A program made the translations under genes and the position numbers. This document shows, piece by piece, positions 11,251 through 21,870 of a stretch of DNA of 64,000 bases. A model generated the notes under the pieces. The model ran no database searches and was not told where the DNA came from. It saw only the letters and a list, made by a program, of their open reading frames with translations. How positions within the stretch are numbered: position 1 is the first letter of the stretch; every line of letters begins with the position of its first letter. This DNA comes from Elmis aenea (lineage: Eukaryota; Arthropoda; Insecta; Coleoptera; Elmidae), in assembly GCA_947652605.1 (NCBI GenBank), contig OX393581.1, forward strand, positions 8,374,640 to 8,438,639. Reading direction: 5' to 3'.

Positions 11251-12762
11251 AAAAGCATACCTCGACACCGAAAGGTACAAGAGGAACCGATTAAGAAGAT
11301 GTTTATGACAGTTTTTTTTTTTTTAAATTAAAGTAGTTGCCAAGATTACCAACTACCAAAATTATGATTATTTAAAAAAAATAAACACCAATTTTTATTA
11401 AAAACTTTTAACACCTCAAATAACTACTTAATCCATCAATGAAATCAGAACCAAAAAATAATGTTTTTTTACAAGGCAACATCCAACAATGGCTGCCAAT
11501 TGAAAAATGTTAGTTTAGTTTGTATTTTGGTGACAGTTGAATTTGCAAAACATATAGCGTTTTAATCGCAATTAGCTTTAAAAAATCCAACATTTACCTA
11601 CTTACAATTTTTGTCTCTTTTTCCAAAAAATAGATTTGTGTTAGAGAACTTTGTGGTATTTAGGTTTTAGACAGTTTCCTCAGAGAGTTAACAACACAGC
11701 ATTTTTTTCAAATACCATTTTGTGCAACTCTTCTCAGCCATGCTAATTCAATCATGTGTGTGTTTTTTTAAATAAAAATAAAGTTACACAATTAAAGAGA
11801 AAGATTACTGTCCTCTGTATAAACAAATTAAAGTAGTTTTATTTAAACCAACCTGTAACTCTTACGGTTTTTAAAATCTCTTTAATGCAGCAGACGGATA
11901 GGCAGACGGTACGCCTACTTCCAACAAATATTTAAAAACAAAGTTATTAAACCCGTAAAAAAAAGTTGCATTTAATGTTTTCTTTCATTAAAAAATCGAT
12001 TAAGCATCAACCTATAATTTTAAAAATTGCGCCCCTTTCAAATTTATTGTTGTATGCCCTAACAAAAATAACAATCCCAGTTAATTGGCATAGCTACAGC
12101 AAGTACTGGAACTCAAGGAACGCTGCTAAATATTCACTATATCTTAAAAAAGAATCAGGTGTTGTTTTACTACTAGTATGTCTGGAGCAAGCCCCCTTGC
12201 CGGCAACGCATAGTTTAATTAAAAACAATCCTAAAAGACTTTAAACTGTGTCTTGTTTTAGCCAGACCGGCGCTATTATCTTTATAGGAATTTTATAACA
12301 AAATAAGAATCTCCGCTGTATTTAATAACGTGTGCTCTCAGTAATACGACGTTTAATAGTCGTCGAGTTAACAACCGCAAAAGGATGAAACAAATGCTGA
12401 GAAAAAGTGGCATATTAAAGCAAGGCCGATCGTTAGATCGTACACGATAACTAGACGGAGAAGTCTTAAAACCTGTGGTGAAGTATAAATAATTGCAAAA
12501 ACAACCACAACTATTCGAGTATAAATGGAATTGAAATAGTCAATAAAAATACTCAAGAACATCTGTATCGTAAATATGTAATTTAAGTGTTTTGTGTTTA
12601 ATTGAAAAAGGATACCCTTCATCCATTAAAAATCGTTTTTAAGAATAGCGACATAGAGGTAGATTTGCATGTTAAACAATTAGTACGTTCTCACACTTTA
12701 TTACAAGGCAATTTAAATAATTTTTTTAAAGAAGAAAAGTGTATTTAATACATGTAGAACAG
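11251..12762. other. AT-rich DNA, nothing recognised
   Basis: A 92-codon frame at 11966-12244 has no recognisable domain. No repeat was matched. Confidence 0.35.
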
Positions 12763-12975
12763 TGTTTCCAAACTAACAACTATCTGTTACCCCTTTTGAG
12801 AGTTTTGTCTTACCGGCGTACCCTCTCGGCTGAAAATGGGACTAGCTTCTTGAATATTAAATTTTAAGGCATTGTTTTTTATAGCTTAAAATGCTCAAGT
12901 ACAATAAAAACTTCTTTCGCGTACCCCTTGAAATCCTCCCGCGTACCCCTAGGGGTAGGTGTACAAAAATCTTGA
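12763..12975. mobile_element. Possible hAT-like remnant
   Basis: It opens with CAGTGTTTCCAAACT, the usual style of hAT terminal repeats, and contains repeated GCGTACCCC / GGGGTA motifs (around 12815, 12920 and 12941-12958). The last includes the palindrome TACCCCTAGGGGTA, seen in the non-coding ends of many hAT copies. No transposase frame or 8-bp target duplication was found, so the call is tentative. Confidence 0.4.
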
Positions 12976-13598
12976 CGCATTTATTATTTTTTTAAATATA
13001 TACATAATTTTTTAAACGCAAAACCTGAATATGACTTGGATTATATTTTAAATAAGTGTAGTATTTAAAATCATTAATATTCTTATTTTGAAAAGGCTCT
13101 ATTACAATGCTTGACCAGTTTCGAGATTCTTATGGCTTTGGCAGTAGTAATCTTGTCTATTTAGATAAATAAGTGCTATTGAAGAAGATGTCTAGTAACT
13201 GGCTTAGCTTTTCAAAAGGAAATCCTTTAAAAAAGTTATTTCTAATGAGACTTATTGGTATTACATAACGAGTCATTCAAGGAATTCAACGATGATTTGA
13301 TAATTATATGCAAAAAACTTTTTGTTAGTTAAATGTTTGGATTATTTAAGTAATTTACATAAATGTAATGTATATAAAATAACTTAAAAATAACGTATTG
13401 TCGATGAAGAATTTTTTTAGTTGAAAAAACTAGATTAGATTGAGATATCCGTATAGCTCTCAGTAGTTACAAAGGAATCTGGTCTAGTATGTTTACAAGA
13501 GATCCTTCATAGATAATAAAAAAAGTTATTTTTAAATAAACCTATTTATATTACTTTTTCTGTTGTTTTATTGTATTACTATCAACGTTCGATATATA
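12976..13598. other. AT-rich DNA, nothing recognised
   Basis: No supported gene or shared repeat. Confidence 0.35.
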
Positions 13599-13956
13599 CA
13601 GGGTGGTCCACATAGAAGGGCCACTACTGGGATTTCGTAAACGGTAAAAGCTACAAAGAAGTTTAAATTGAACAAAATGTTTCTCTCTGAGAGCTATTCA
13701 GTGATGCTTTAATATTTCCATGGCAAGCTAAAAAATAAATAAAAATCAAAATGGGCATTTTTTTAACTCGTTAATAACTCGGTTATACTTGATGGTACAA
13801 AAAAGTTTTTGGGGAAAAAGTTGCAGATTTTTGTACGGAGTGTAAAATGAAAACATTTATTTGTTTCAATATTGTTTAAATTCTTAGATAAATTACAAAC
13901 TTTCATCATGAAAAAGGATTGTTTTTCCTCTTTTTAATAATATAAGGTTTAAAGTA

Positions 13957-15228
13957 GGGGAGACCGGGGATAAAAGTAACATTTTTTTGTTTTTATTTAA
14001 TTTCTCATAGATTATTACAAATTTTTTACATCCAAATTGGTTTAATGATAGATTGGACATTTGTCTTGCTTCCAAAATATTTATTTCGTGTGTTTCGTAA
14101 AGCAACTGTTAGAAAAAAATGTTTTTCTTTAGTAAGACAGCTGTTACTTTTAACCTCAACGTTGGGGCTAAAAGTAACAATGATTGGGGTAAGTTGTAAC
14201 GGCAAAATAATTTACACAGCTCATAAGTAGTGGGTAAATATATTAGTATTCATCAACAAAATTAATATTTTATTCAAAAATACACATTAGCAAAATGAAA
14301 AAATTAAAAAAAAATATCTTTGGTACAATACAAAAAGATAAGTGAACAGTATGGCATACCAGGTAAGGGCGGTCCCAAATTATTAAATTTATACTGGATC
14401 ATAATAACTGTCATTCATTAAATCAGTAAAAGAGGGTCAGGTTAAGTTGGGTTGGTTAAAGCGTTGTTTATATTAAGTTATAAATATTAAGGTAATAGAA
14501 TAAAAACAATGGCGGCTGGTAGAAAAACCAAAAGTACCAGATCTTACCAATTTACATAGGTTTTATAATTTAAAATGCTATTTAAGAAATGATTTAGCTT
14601 TACATACATTTCCATCATTAAACCGATATTATATACTGAGTTTTATAATTTAATAATTTGGGACTGCAGTTACCAGGTTTGCCAAGATTATAAGTACATA
14701 TTTAAAAATGTGAATCAAAAAGATACAGCAAACTGGAAAATTATTCCGACAACTCTTGTATATTCTCATCTACGAAGAAAGCCACCAATTATGTGCTAAG
14801 AGTGAACATTTGCAAGTGAAAACATTAATTTGGGTTGGTTGTAACACTTTGTTACTTTTGACCCCAAGTGTACACAAAAAAAATTTCAGGGAATCCACAA
14901 TTAACCACGATTCTAACGTCAAATTGTATTGCATCCACCAATAGCCAACTAAATTTAAAACAAAATAATATAGGTACTTTTATGTTCCTATTTTAGAGAG
15001 CGCCTAAAAGTTACTCGACGGATGACAACGCAGTAACTTTTAGGCTGAAAATAGTGACTCTGGCTGGCAAAAAGTTAACCTCTATGACAGATGAAAACTA
15101 GCAATGTAGGTAGGGAGCTGGATGTAACTTAACATTGCAAAAGCGTTTAGGGCGATATAAAACAAAAATTAAAGAAACTATAGGCACTGTTACAACCTAC
15201 CCGTGTTACTTTTATCCCCGGTCTCCCC
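13957..15228. mobile_element. Inner element with GGGGAGACCGGGG termini
   Basis: The two ends are identical in inverted orientation over 24 bp, beginning GGGGAGACCGGGG and ending AAGTAAC, with TA on each side (13955-13956, 15229-15230). It is 1272 bp long, has no transposase frame, and sits in the loop of the outer element. The motif AAAAGTAAC or its complement recurs at about 13972, 14143, 14170, 14851 and 15205. The type is known from many insect genomes as a TA-inserting MITE; that statement is from memory. Confidence 0.85.
14352..14684. mobile_element. Innermost element, 333 bp, TGGCATACCAGGTAA ends
   Basis: The left end (TGGCATACCAGGTAA, then GGTCCCAAATTATTAAATT) and the reverse complement of the right end (TGGCAAACCTGGTAA, then AGTCCCAAATTATTAAATT) match over about 40 bp. 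A block inside (14413-14447) is shared with the palindrome at 8097-8135. It has no coding capacity and lies wholly inside the GGGGAGACC element, so it inserted last. Confidence 0.7.
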
Positions 15229-15597
15229 TATTTTATTTGATATTTAGGCTCCAAACAAATAAAATTCATTAAAAAAGTCCCTATGAAGCTATAGAGTGCC
15301 ATGAATTTAAACAAAATTGAAACAAATGAATGTTTTCATTTTACAGTGGGTAAAAAAATCTACAACACTTTCCCCAAAAGTATTTTTGTACCATTAAATA
15401 TAACTGAGTTATTAACGATTTAAAAAGATATTCTATTTTGATTTTGGTTTATTATGTAGCGTGCGATAGAAATATTTTAAAACATTATAGAATCACTGAA
15501 TAGATCTTAAAAAGGGGAACAATTAGGTAGTCTAATTTAAACTTCTTTGTAGCTCTCGCCGTTAATATTCCCATAGTGGTCCTTCTAAGTGGAATTT

Positions 15598-16120
15598 TTT
15601 AACTTATTAAGGCATTTTTAACAATTTTTATTTGTTTAAGGCCAACCAATGAAATAAACATACCAATCGAGAAAAAAATAAATAAGAGCTAATTTTTGAT
15701 GCCAAACCTACTACTACTAATTATTCAAAACAAAAGTAATATAGTAGGTATTTGTAATTGTTTTTTACATATTCGATTTTTTTATAATTTTTCGTTGTTA
15801 CATGTAGGTTTATGTTTTTAAAATTATAGTTAATAGAAGCTATAAAACATCTGTTTGACAACTTTTAAAATAACCCATACAAACATTTTTGATTACCTTA
15901 AGGTAGTCTGAAAGTTTTCCTATTTTCAATAAATATACTCGTTTTACAAGGCAGAACAATCAACAAAAAAAGTTCTTAAAGTGTTGTACAGTGATATCTC
16001 ACGCATTTGTTAGCAAACTGTAAAACTAGTTCGGTTGTGTTACAAACCAATGTTTAAAACGAACCTATTGCTGATTTTTTTTTTAAACATCTATGATTGA
16101 TCAAATATACTTATTATCTT
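15598..16120. other. AT-rich DNA, nothing recognised
   Basis: Left flank of the first foldback copy; no gene or repeat was recognised. Confidence 0.35.
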
Positions 16121-17589
16121 AGTGTAAGGCCTGAGTGAAAAAGCGTTTTGCGGAGCGTGCGGCGGGGCGGGGCGTGCGAGATATTAGCGTTTAGTGTAAG
16201 GCCTGAGTGCCCGCTGTAGATGAGCGTTCGGCGGGGCGGGGCGTGTAGCGTTTGTGTCAAACACACGTTTAAGGATGCAAGTGTCCTGAGTGCCCGCCGG
16301 TAAGAGCGTTGGGGAGAGCGTGCTTGTTTGCGTTCGGCGGAGCGGGGCGTGTAGCGTTCAAACCAGCTTGTGTTTTACAGCGTTTTTGGTAGGTCCGTCA
16401 AGTTGTTGGTACATCATAAAGTTTTTGCTGGTCTCAAATACAAGATAATTAAAAAAAAAAGAATTGTACCTCCAACTTTACGTTGAGGTACATTTGCTAA
16501 AAAGTCGAAATGTTTTAATGTCACAATTTTTTGCTCATTTTTTGCTCATTTTTGCTGTACTTTTTAAATTTTTTGCTGGTCGCTTTTCCAACATATGTAG
16601 TTTTTCATAATTATTATGTGCTACAAATAGGTGATATTCGTCGATATACAACACGAATAACTTCGAATAACCAAAATGTTCGTCAATGTTTTGTTCTTAT
16701 AACTTTATAATAATTTATGAAGTTAACTTATACAGGGTGCACCACGACCCTGAAATTCTTCGATAGCTCCTTTATTAATGAAAATATCAAAAAATGTTTA
16801 ATACAAATATTGTGCGAACCTGTTTTCTACATAACCTAAAATTATTTTCAAATATACAGGGTGTTTCGTTTGACCGGCACATATAAAAATTTGATTTTTT
16901 TTAAATAGAACACCCTGTATATTTCAACAGTTTTCGTAAAATTTACATTTTTATGAAATTTTTGAGCAATACAGCACTTTCAATTTTTTTTTACATTAAA
17001 GTTATTTAAAAAAGCGGTAAAATTTCGTTTAAAATTGAGATTAACAATAGATTAATTAACACTTTGCACTAGCTACATTTAAAAAATATTATACAGGGTG
17101 TTTTTTACGCTTGGTCAAACTTGTGAAACTTTAAACATCGATAAGTCATTTTTCTTAAATGCAACACCCTGTATATTTTTATTTTCTTGTAGAGAATTTA
17201 ATTGTCTTTCGAGATTATTAAGCATGTCCTATACCTAAAGTTAATATTTTTCGAGCTATCTCGATTTTTATTAGTATTACTAAGGCAATTAAAATATTTT
17301 AAAGTCGGCCATGGACGTAAGTCGTAATTTTTCAAAGAATTTTTAAACAAAAGAATAAAAAGAGCTCCAACTTTAATTTTAGTCCAATATGGTACCCCTT
17401 TTCCCCGAAATTTATCATATAAATTGTTTTAAATTATATCCTTGTTCATGTTCTACGCACAGCCGTAGATGTTGTCTCAAAGACTCTAGCACTCTTGATA
17501 ACATTTCGGGGGTTATAGGTACCATTAAAAGCAACACAGCAAGTAATCCAGTTGCCGAACATAGAATATCCCAATAGATGGTTAGGGCG
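16121..17589 (+). mobile_element. Composite foldback element, copy 1, left part only
   Basis: It is nearly identical to the left arm of copy 2 (18649-21592), differing at only a few positions by eye, but lacks the LINE insertion found there. It starts AGTGTAAGGCCTGAGTG and carries the GC-rich terminal units (16121-16360). It enters the CAGGGTG mariner-like core at 16733 and runs to GATGGTTAGGGCG, where the N gap begins. The right arm is absent beyond the gap. Confidence 0.85.
17415..17537 (-). pseudogene. Transposase C-terminus, antisense copy in foldback arm 1
   Basis: The minus strand reads MVPITPEMLSRVLESLRQHL followed by RLCVEHEQGYNLKQFI and a TGA. This matches the helical tail of mariner transposases, where ITPEML and the arginine-rich helix are typical. 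It is the inverted duplicate of the tail seen in sense orientation at 21722-21870 of copy 2. Confidence 0.75.
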
Positions 17590-17789
17590 NNNNNNNNNNN
17601 NNNNNNNNNNNNNNNNNNNNNNNNNNNNNNNNNNNNNNNNNNNNNNNNNNNNNNNNNNNNNNNNNNNNNNNNNNNNNNNNNNNNNNNNNNNNNNNNNNNN
17701 NNNNNNNNNNNNNNNNNNNNNNNNNNNNNNNNNNNNNNNNNNNNNNNNNNNNNNNNNNNNNNNNNNNNNNNNNNNNNNNNNNNNNNNNN
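17590..17789. other. Assembly gap (200 N)
   Basis: Exactly 200 unknown bases. The gap begins in the loop of the palindrome, about 18 bp beyond the point where the sequence still matches 21571-21592. Its true length is unknown and should include at least a 1.5-kb right arm if copy 1 is complete. Confidence 0.95.
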
Positions 17790-18648
17790 TTTGTTAAGTG
17801 TATACCCTATGGCCCTGGGAGTTTATTGGTCACGATTTTAAAAATTTTGCATCTGGCTTAATTGTTTAGAGAAATGTTTTAACAGTATAAACTTTTTGCA
17901 CATTTTTAACTATTCGGTAATACGGGGCCTGTTTCTAAAAATGTTGAAACTACTTGACCTGGTGATGATTTCTGGGACACACTGTATATTTTACGAGTCA
18001 AATGCCCCAAGTACCCCACCTTAAGAGAGCATTGGCTTTATTAACAAGTTCTCTGCACTAAAAAAAAAATAAACGATCGCTTCAAAAATAAACGATAGCT
18101 CCAAGACCGCGCCCCACCCCACAGACAAATAATAAAAACAGTATCTTAACGAGTGCGAGAGGAAATCAACATTCCTCTTTTCGGTAAAAATGTTTTAATT
18201 GCACTATAAAATTAACGTCGTCGATCTTCAGGCTATATCAATAAAAATGAGAGCCTTGAGGGTGCAACGGAGTCATGGCAGTTTAAAAAGCGAAGTCGTT
18301 CTGTATGCAACAGACGTCAATTCGAAGTGGGAATGTTGTTTCGGAAGCGATCACCAAATGTGCAATAGAAAATTTGAATACAAATTAATACGTAATCGTT
18401 TTTTGAGCTAATAATACGCGCTGCCAACGCATACTGCGACGTACGTTCGCTAAATACGGTTTTAACCGCCTTCGAGCGTCGCTTTATCGAAATGCATTTG
18501 CAGACAATTACAATTTTTACAAAAAAAAAAAAAAAATTGCAACTACTCCGCAGTTTTCCATTACATCAGCAACGAAGATTGCGTTTCAAATAGGGCGTTA
18601 ATTGATATGCAGGCAATGTACAACGAGTCACGAAATAAGGCAACTCTA
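17790..18648. other. Unique DNA between foldback copies
   Basis: It contains a MITE end TTCTGGGACACACTGTATAT near 17970 (CTGGGAC family). A somewhat GC-richer part (about 18090-18520) has a 70-codon frame at 18199-18411 with no recognised motif, followed about 110 bp later by a run of 15 A at 18521. The run could be the tail of a processed transcript copy, but I cannot identify a source gene. Confidence 0.35.
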
Positions 18649-18890
18649 AGTGTAAGGCCTGAGTGAAAAAGCGTTTTGCGGAGCGTGCGGCGGGGCGGGG
18701 CGTGCGAGATATTAGCGTTTAGTGTAAGGCCTGAGTGCCCGCTGTAGATGAGCGTTCGGCGGGGCGGGGCGTGTAGCGTTTGTGTCAAACACACGTTTAA
18801 GGATGCAAGTGTCCTGAGTGCCCGCCGGTAAGAGCGTTGGGGAGAGCGTGCTTGTTTGCGTTCGGCGGAGCGGGGTGTGTAGCGTTCAAA
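18649..18890 (+). repeat. GC-rich terminal tandem units, left
   Basis: Three irregular units share TGAGTG...GAGCGT and GGCGGGGCGGGGCGTG or GGCGGAGCGGGGTGTG, each closing with TAGCGTT or a related sequence. The region is far richer in G+C than its surroundings. The same set occurs at 16121-16360 and, inverted, at 22965-23221. Confidence 0.8.
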
Positions 18891-19457
18891 CCAGCTTGTG
18901 TTTTACAGCGTTTTTGGTAGGTCCGTCAAGTTGTTGGTACATCATAAAGTTTTTGCTGGTCTCAAATACAAGATAATTAAAAAAAAAAGAATTGTACCTC
19001 CAACTTTACGTTGAGGTACATTTGCTAAAAAGTCGAAATGTTTTAATGTCACAATTTTTTGCTCATTTTTTGCTCATTTTTGCTGTACTTTTTAAATTTT
19101 TTGCTGGTCGCTTTTCCAGCATATGTAGTTTTTCATAATTATTATGTGCTACAAATAGGTGATATTCGTCGATATACAACACGAATAACTTCGAATAACC
19201 AAAATGTTCGTCAATGTTTTGTTCTTATAACTTTATAATAATTTATGAAGTTAACTTATACAGGGTGCACCACGACCCTGAAATTCTTCGATAGCTCCTT
19301 TATTAATGAAAATATCAAAAAATGTTTAATACAAATATTGTGCGAACCTGTTTTCTACATAACCTAAAATTATTTTCAAATATACAGGGTGTTTCGTTTG
19401 ACCGGCACATATAAAAGTTTGATTTTTTTAAAATAGAACACCCTGTATATTTCAACA

Positions 19458-20933
19458 CTAAATTATGTCAAAACTTTAGACCAATCAATACAGTGCCCGT
19501 TTACGAAAAAGTTTTAGAGCTAATTGTTAAAAAGCAAATCCTAGAATATTTACAGATTAATGATGTGATAGTGGATAACCAGTCGGGTTTTCGCAGTGGA
19601 CATTCTTGTGAAACAGTGCTTCAGAATATTTGTGATTTGTGGTTTAGAAATATGGAAAATGGTGAAATAACACTAGCCGTATTTTTGGATTTTCGTAGAG
19701 CCTTTGAGACGATCAATAGAGAATTATTAATAAAAAAATTAGAAAAAATAGGGATAAGTGAGGTAGCATTATCTTGGTTTAAATCATACTTACAAAATAG
19801 ACATCAACAAGTTAAATATAATAGAACTATATCATCTTGTTTAAAAACCACACATGGTGTACCACAAGGAACCGTTCTGGGTCCTCTGCTTTTTGTTGTT
19901 TATATAAACGATATGGTTAAATACGCCAAACATTGTGAAATAAAAATGTTTGCGGACGATACAATGTTGTTTGTTAGTGGATTTAAAACAAGTGAATTAG
20001 TAGATAAGATGAATTTAGATCTAAGTAATATTTATAAATGGCTATGCGATAATAATTTATGTATTAATGTTGATAAATCCAAATTCATGATTTTGGGAAC
20101 TAAACACATTATCTATAAAACAAATATTTATAATGCTAATCTGGATGTAAAAATTAGCAACACTAATTTAGAAAGAGTAACCGAAATTAAATACCTTGGT
20201 GTTATATTAGATGAAAATTTAACGTTTAAGTTACACGCAAAATACATGATGAACAAAATTTCTAAAAAGATTTTTCTCTTTAAAAGATGTAGCAAACACA
20301 TGAGTATGTACACTAGAGTTTTACTGTATAAAACAATAATAGCTCCTCATTTTGAGTTTTGCGCTTCATTACTTATTAATTTAAATAAAAATGAACTTCA
20401 ACAATTACAGAAATTGCAAAATCGCGCCATGCGCACTATTTTAAAGTGTTCAATTCTTTCCCCTATCAAGGTTATGTTAAATACACTTCAATTTATGAGT
20501 ATTAATCAGAGAATAATATTTAGAACATTAGAGCTAGTTTTAAAAATTAAACTACAAAAAACACCAAAATATCTGTATGAAAATGTAAAATTAGTCCATG
20601 AGATACACAGTTATAAAACTAGAAATAGGCTTAATTTCGTTATAGAGAAATGTACTAAAAGTCAAACTGCTCGTTCATTATTTTATCAAGGTTTTAAAAT
20701 ATTTAATAATATGCCGCATCAAATCAAAATATGTAATAATTATAAGAAGGGTATTAAATCAATTAAGGAGTACGTATTAGAACGCTATTAAACTGTTATC
20801 TTAGATACTTAGAATTTAGAAGATTTTTTAGATTTTTATTTTATTTCATTCTATTTTTATTTTTATTATATTTACTATTATTAAATTATGTTACAATGTA
20901 ATAGCAATTGCTAAAATAAAGCTAACTTACTTA
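19458..20933 (+). mobile_element. 5'-truncated CR1/L2-like LINE inserted in foldback arm
   Basis: The empty site is visible in copy 1 (TTTCAACAGTTTTCG, near 16930) and in the opposite arm (near 22320). Comparing them gives an insert of 1476 bp with no target duplication. It starts inside the RT domain and ends in a short ACTTA repeat tail (GCTAACTTACTTA) instead of poly(A). A short simple-repeat tail and no target duplication fit CR1/L2/Daphne-like LINEs. The shared frame is intact, so it is young. Confidence 0.9.
19460..20791 (+). CDS. Non-LTR retrotransposon reverse transcriptase (partial, open)
   Basis: 443 codons are open from the insertion boundary to a TAA. Translation probably does not begin here, because the true start and the endonuclease were lost by 5' truncation; the GTG at 19493 is only the first possible start codon. 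The frame opens with KLCQNFRPINTVP, an RT fingers motif. Counting from 19493, DNQSGFRSGHS is at 28-38, VFLDFRRAF (first catalytic Asp) at 63-71, VPQGTVLGPLLF at 123-134 and MFADDTMLF (catalytic Asp pair) at 152-160. KYLGVILDENLTF follows in the thumb region, and a basic C-terminal domain ends EYVLERY. In the full element the enzyme copies its RNA at a nicked target. The clade (CR1/L2/Daphne group) is inferred from the motifs and the tail. Confidence 0.9.
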   Translation, partial: KLCQNFRPINTVPVYEKVLELIVKKQILEYLQINDVIVDNQSGFRSGHSCETVLQNICDLWFRNMENGEITLAVFLDFRRAFETINRELLIKKLEKIGISEVALSWFKSYLQNRHQQVKYNRTISSCLKTTHGVPQGTVLGPLLFVVYINDMVKYAKHCEIKMFADDTMLFVSGFKTSELVDKMNLDLSNIYKWLCDNNLCINVDKSKFMILGTKHIIYKTNIYNANLDVKISNTNLERVTEIKYLGVILDENLTFKLHAKYMMNKISKKIFLFKRCSKHMSMYTRVLLYKTIIAPHFEFCASLLINLNKNELQQLQKLQNRAMRTILKCSILSPIKVMLNTLQFMSINQRIIFRTLELVLKIKLQKTPKYLYENVKLVHEIHSYKTRNRLNFVIEKCTKSQTARSLFYQGFKIFNNMPHQIKICNNYKKGIKSIKEYVLERY

Positions 20934-21418
20934 GTTTTCGTAAAATTTACATTTTTATGAAATTTTTGAGCAATACAGCACTTTCAATTTTTTTTTACAT
21001 TAAAGTTATTTAAAAAAGCGGTAAAATTTCGTTTAAAATTGAGATTAACAATAGATTAATTAGCACTTTGCACTAGCTACATTTAAAAAATATTATACAG
21101 GGTGTTTTTTACGCTTGGTCAAACTTGTGAAACTTTAAACATCGATAAGTCATTTTTCTTAAATGCAACACCCTGTATATTTTTATTTTCTTGTAGAGAA
21201 TTTAATTGTCTTTCGAGATTATTAAGCATGTCCTATACCTAAAGTTAATATTTTTCGAGCTATCTCGATTTTTATTAGTATTACTAAGGCAATTAAAATA
21301 TTTTAAAGTCGGCCATGGACGTAAGTCGTAATTTTTCAAAGAATTTTTAAACAAAAGAATAAAAAGAGCTCCAACTTTAATTTTAGTCCAATATGGTACC
21401 CCTTTTCCCCGAAATTTA

Positions 21419-21541
21419 TCATATAAATTGTTTTAAATTATATCCTTGTTCATGTTCTACGCACAGCCGTAGATGTTGTCTCAAAGACTCTAGCACTCTT
21501 GATAACATTTCGGGGGTTATAGGTACCATTAAAAGCAACAC
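21419..21541 (-). pseudogene. Transposase C-terminus, antisense copy in foldback arm 2
   Basis: Identical in sense to the fragment at 17415-17537 (ITPEMLSRVLESLRQHLRLC, ending LKQFI then TGA). It is the left-arm half of the inverted duplication whose sense partner lies at 21722-21870. It is too short to act. Confidence 0.75.
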
Positions 21542-21543
21542 AG

Positions 21544-21870
21544 CAAGTAATCCAGTTGCCGAACATAGAATATCCCAATAGATGGTTAGGGCGAGGTAGA
21601 CCAATCTCCTGGCCACCTAGGTCACCTGATCTTACCCCTATAGATTTATTTTTGTGGGGACCCATAAAATAGGTGTATCAAGACCCCCCAACAACTGCTG
21701 AAGATGTGCAGAACAGGATTCGTGTTGCTTTTGATGGTATAACCCCCGAAATGTTATAAAGGGAGCTACAGTCTTTCAGACAAGGTCTACGGCTGTGCGT
21801 AGAACAAGGACATAATCTTGAACAATTTATACGACAAATTTCGGGGAAAAGGGGTACCATATTGGACTAA
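21544..21870 (+). pseudogene. Mariner-like transposase tail in the foldback loop
   Basis: The sense frame reads YPNRWLGRGRPISWPPRSPD, then LTPIDLFLWGPIK, a TAG stop, VYQDPPTTAEDVQNRIRVAF, ITPEML, a TAA stop, RELQSFRQGLRLCVEQGHNL, and ends GTILD before a TAA at 21868. NRW-GRG, SPDLTPIDLFLWG (with the third catalytic Asp) and TPEML are canonical mariner C-terminal blocks. Two in-frame stops make it inactive. Of roughly 340 residues only the last hundred remain. It marks this composite as derived from a mariner element. Confidence 0.85.

Larger units (their letters stand above)
13599..15597. mobile_element. Outer element of a three-level nest
   Basis: The left end is CAGGGTGGTCCACATAGAAG, preceded by TATATA. 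The right end is an eroded inverted counterpart (CCTTCTAAGTGGAA). The arms (about 13599-13885 and 15320-15597) match as inverted repeats, sharing AGCTACAAAGAAGTTTAAAT and GTAAAATGAAAACATT. Without the inner element it would be about 725 bp, typical of a long-TIR mariner MITE. No transposase motif was seen. Confidence 0.75.

Noticed and set aside
13440..13520. Resemblance to 59395-59475 (CTGGTCTAG, TTTACAAGAGATC)
   Set aside because: The match is short and patchy; not enough to call a repeat family.
17552..17841. Frames running across the N gap
   Set aside because: Open only because unknown bases contain no stop codons.
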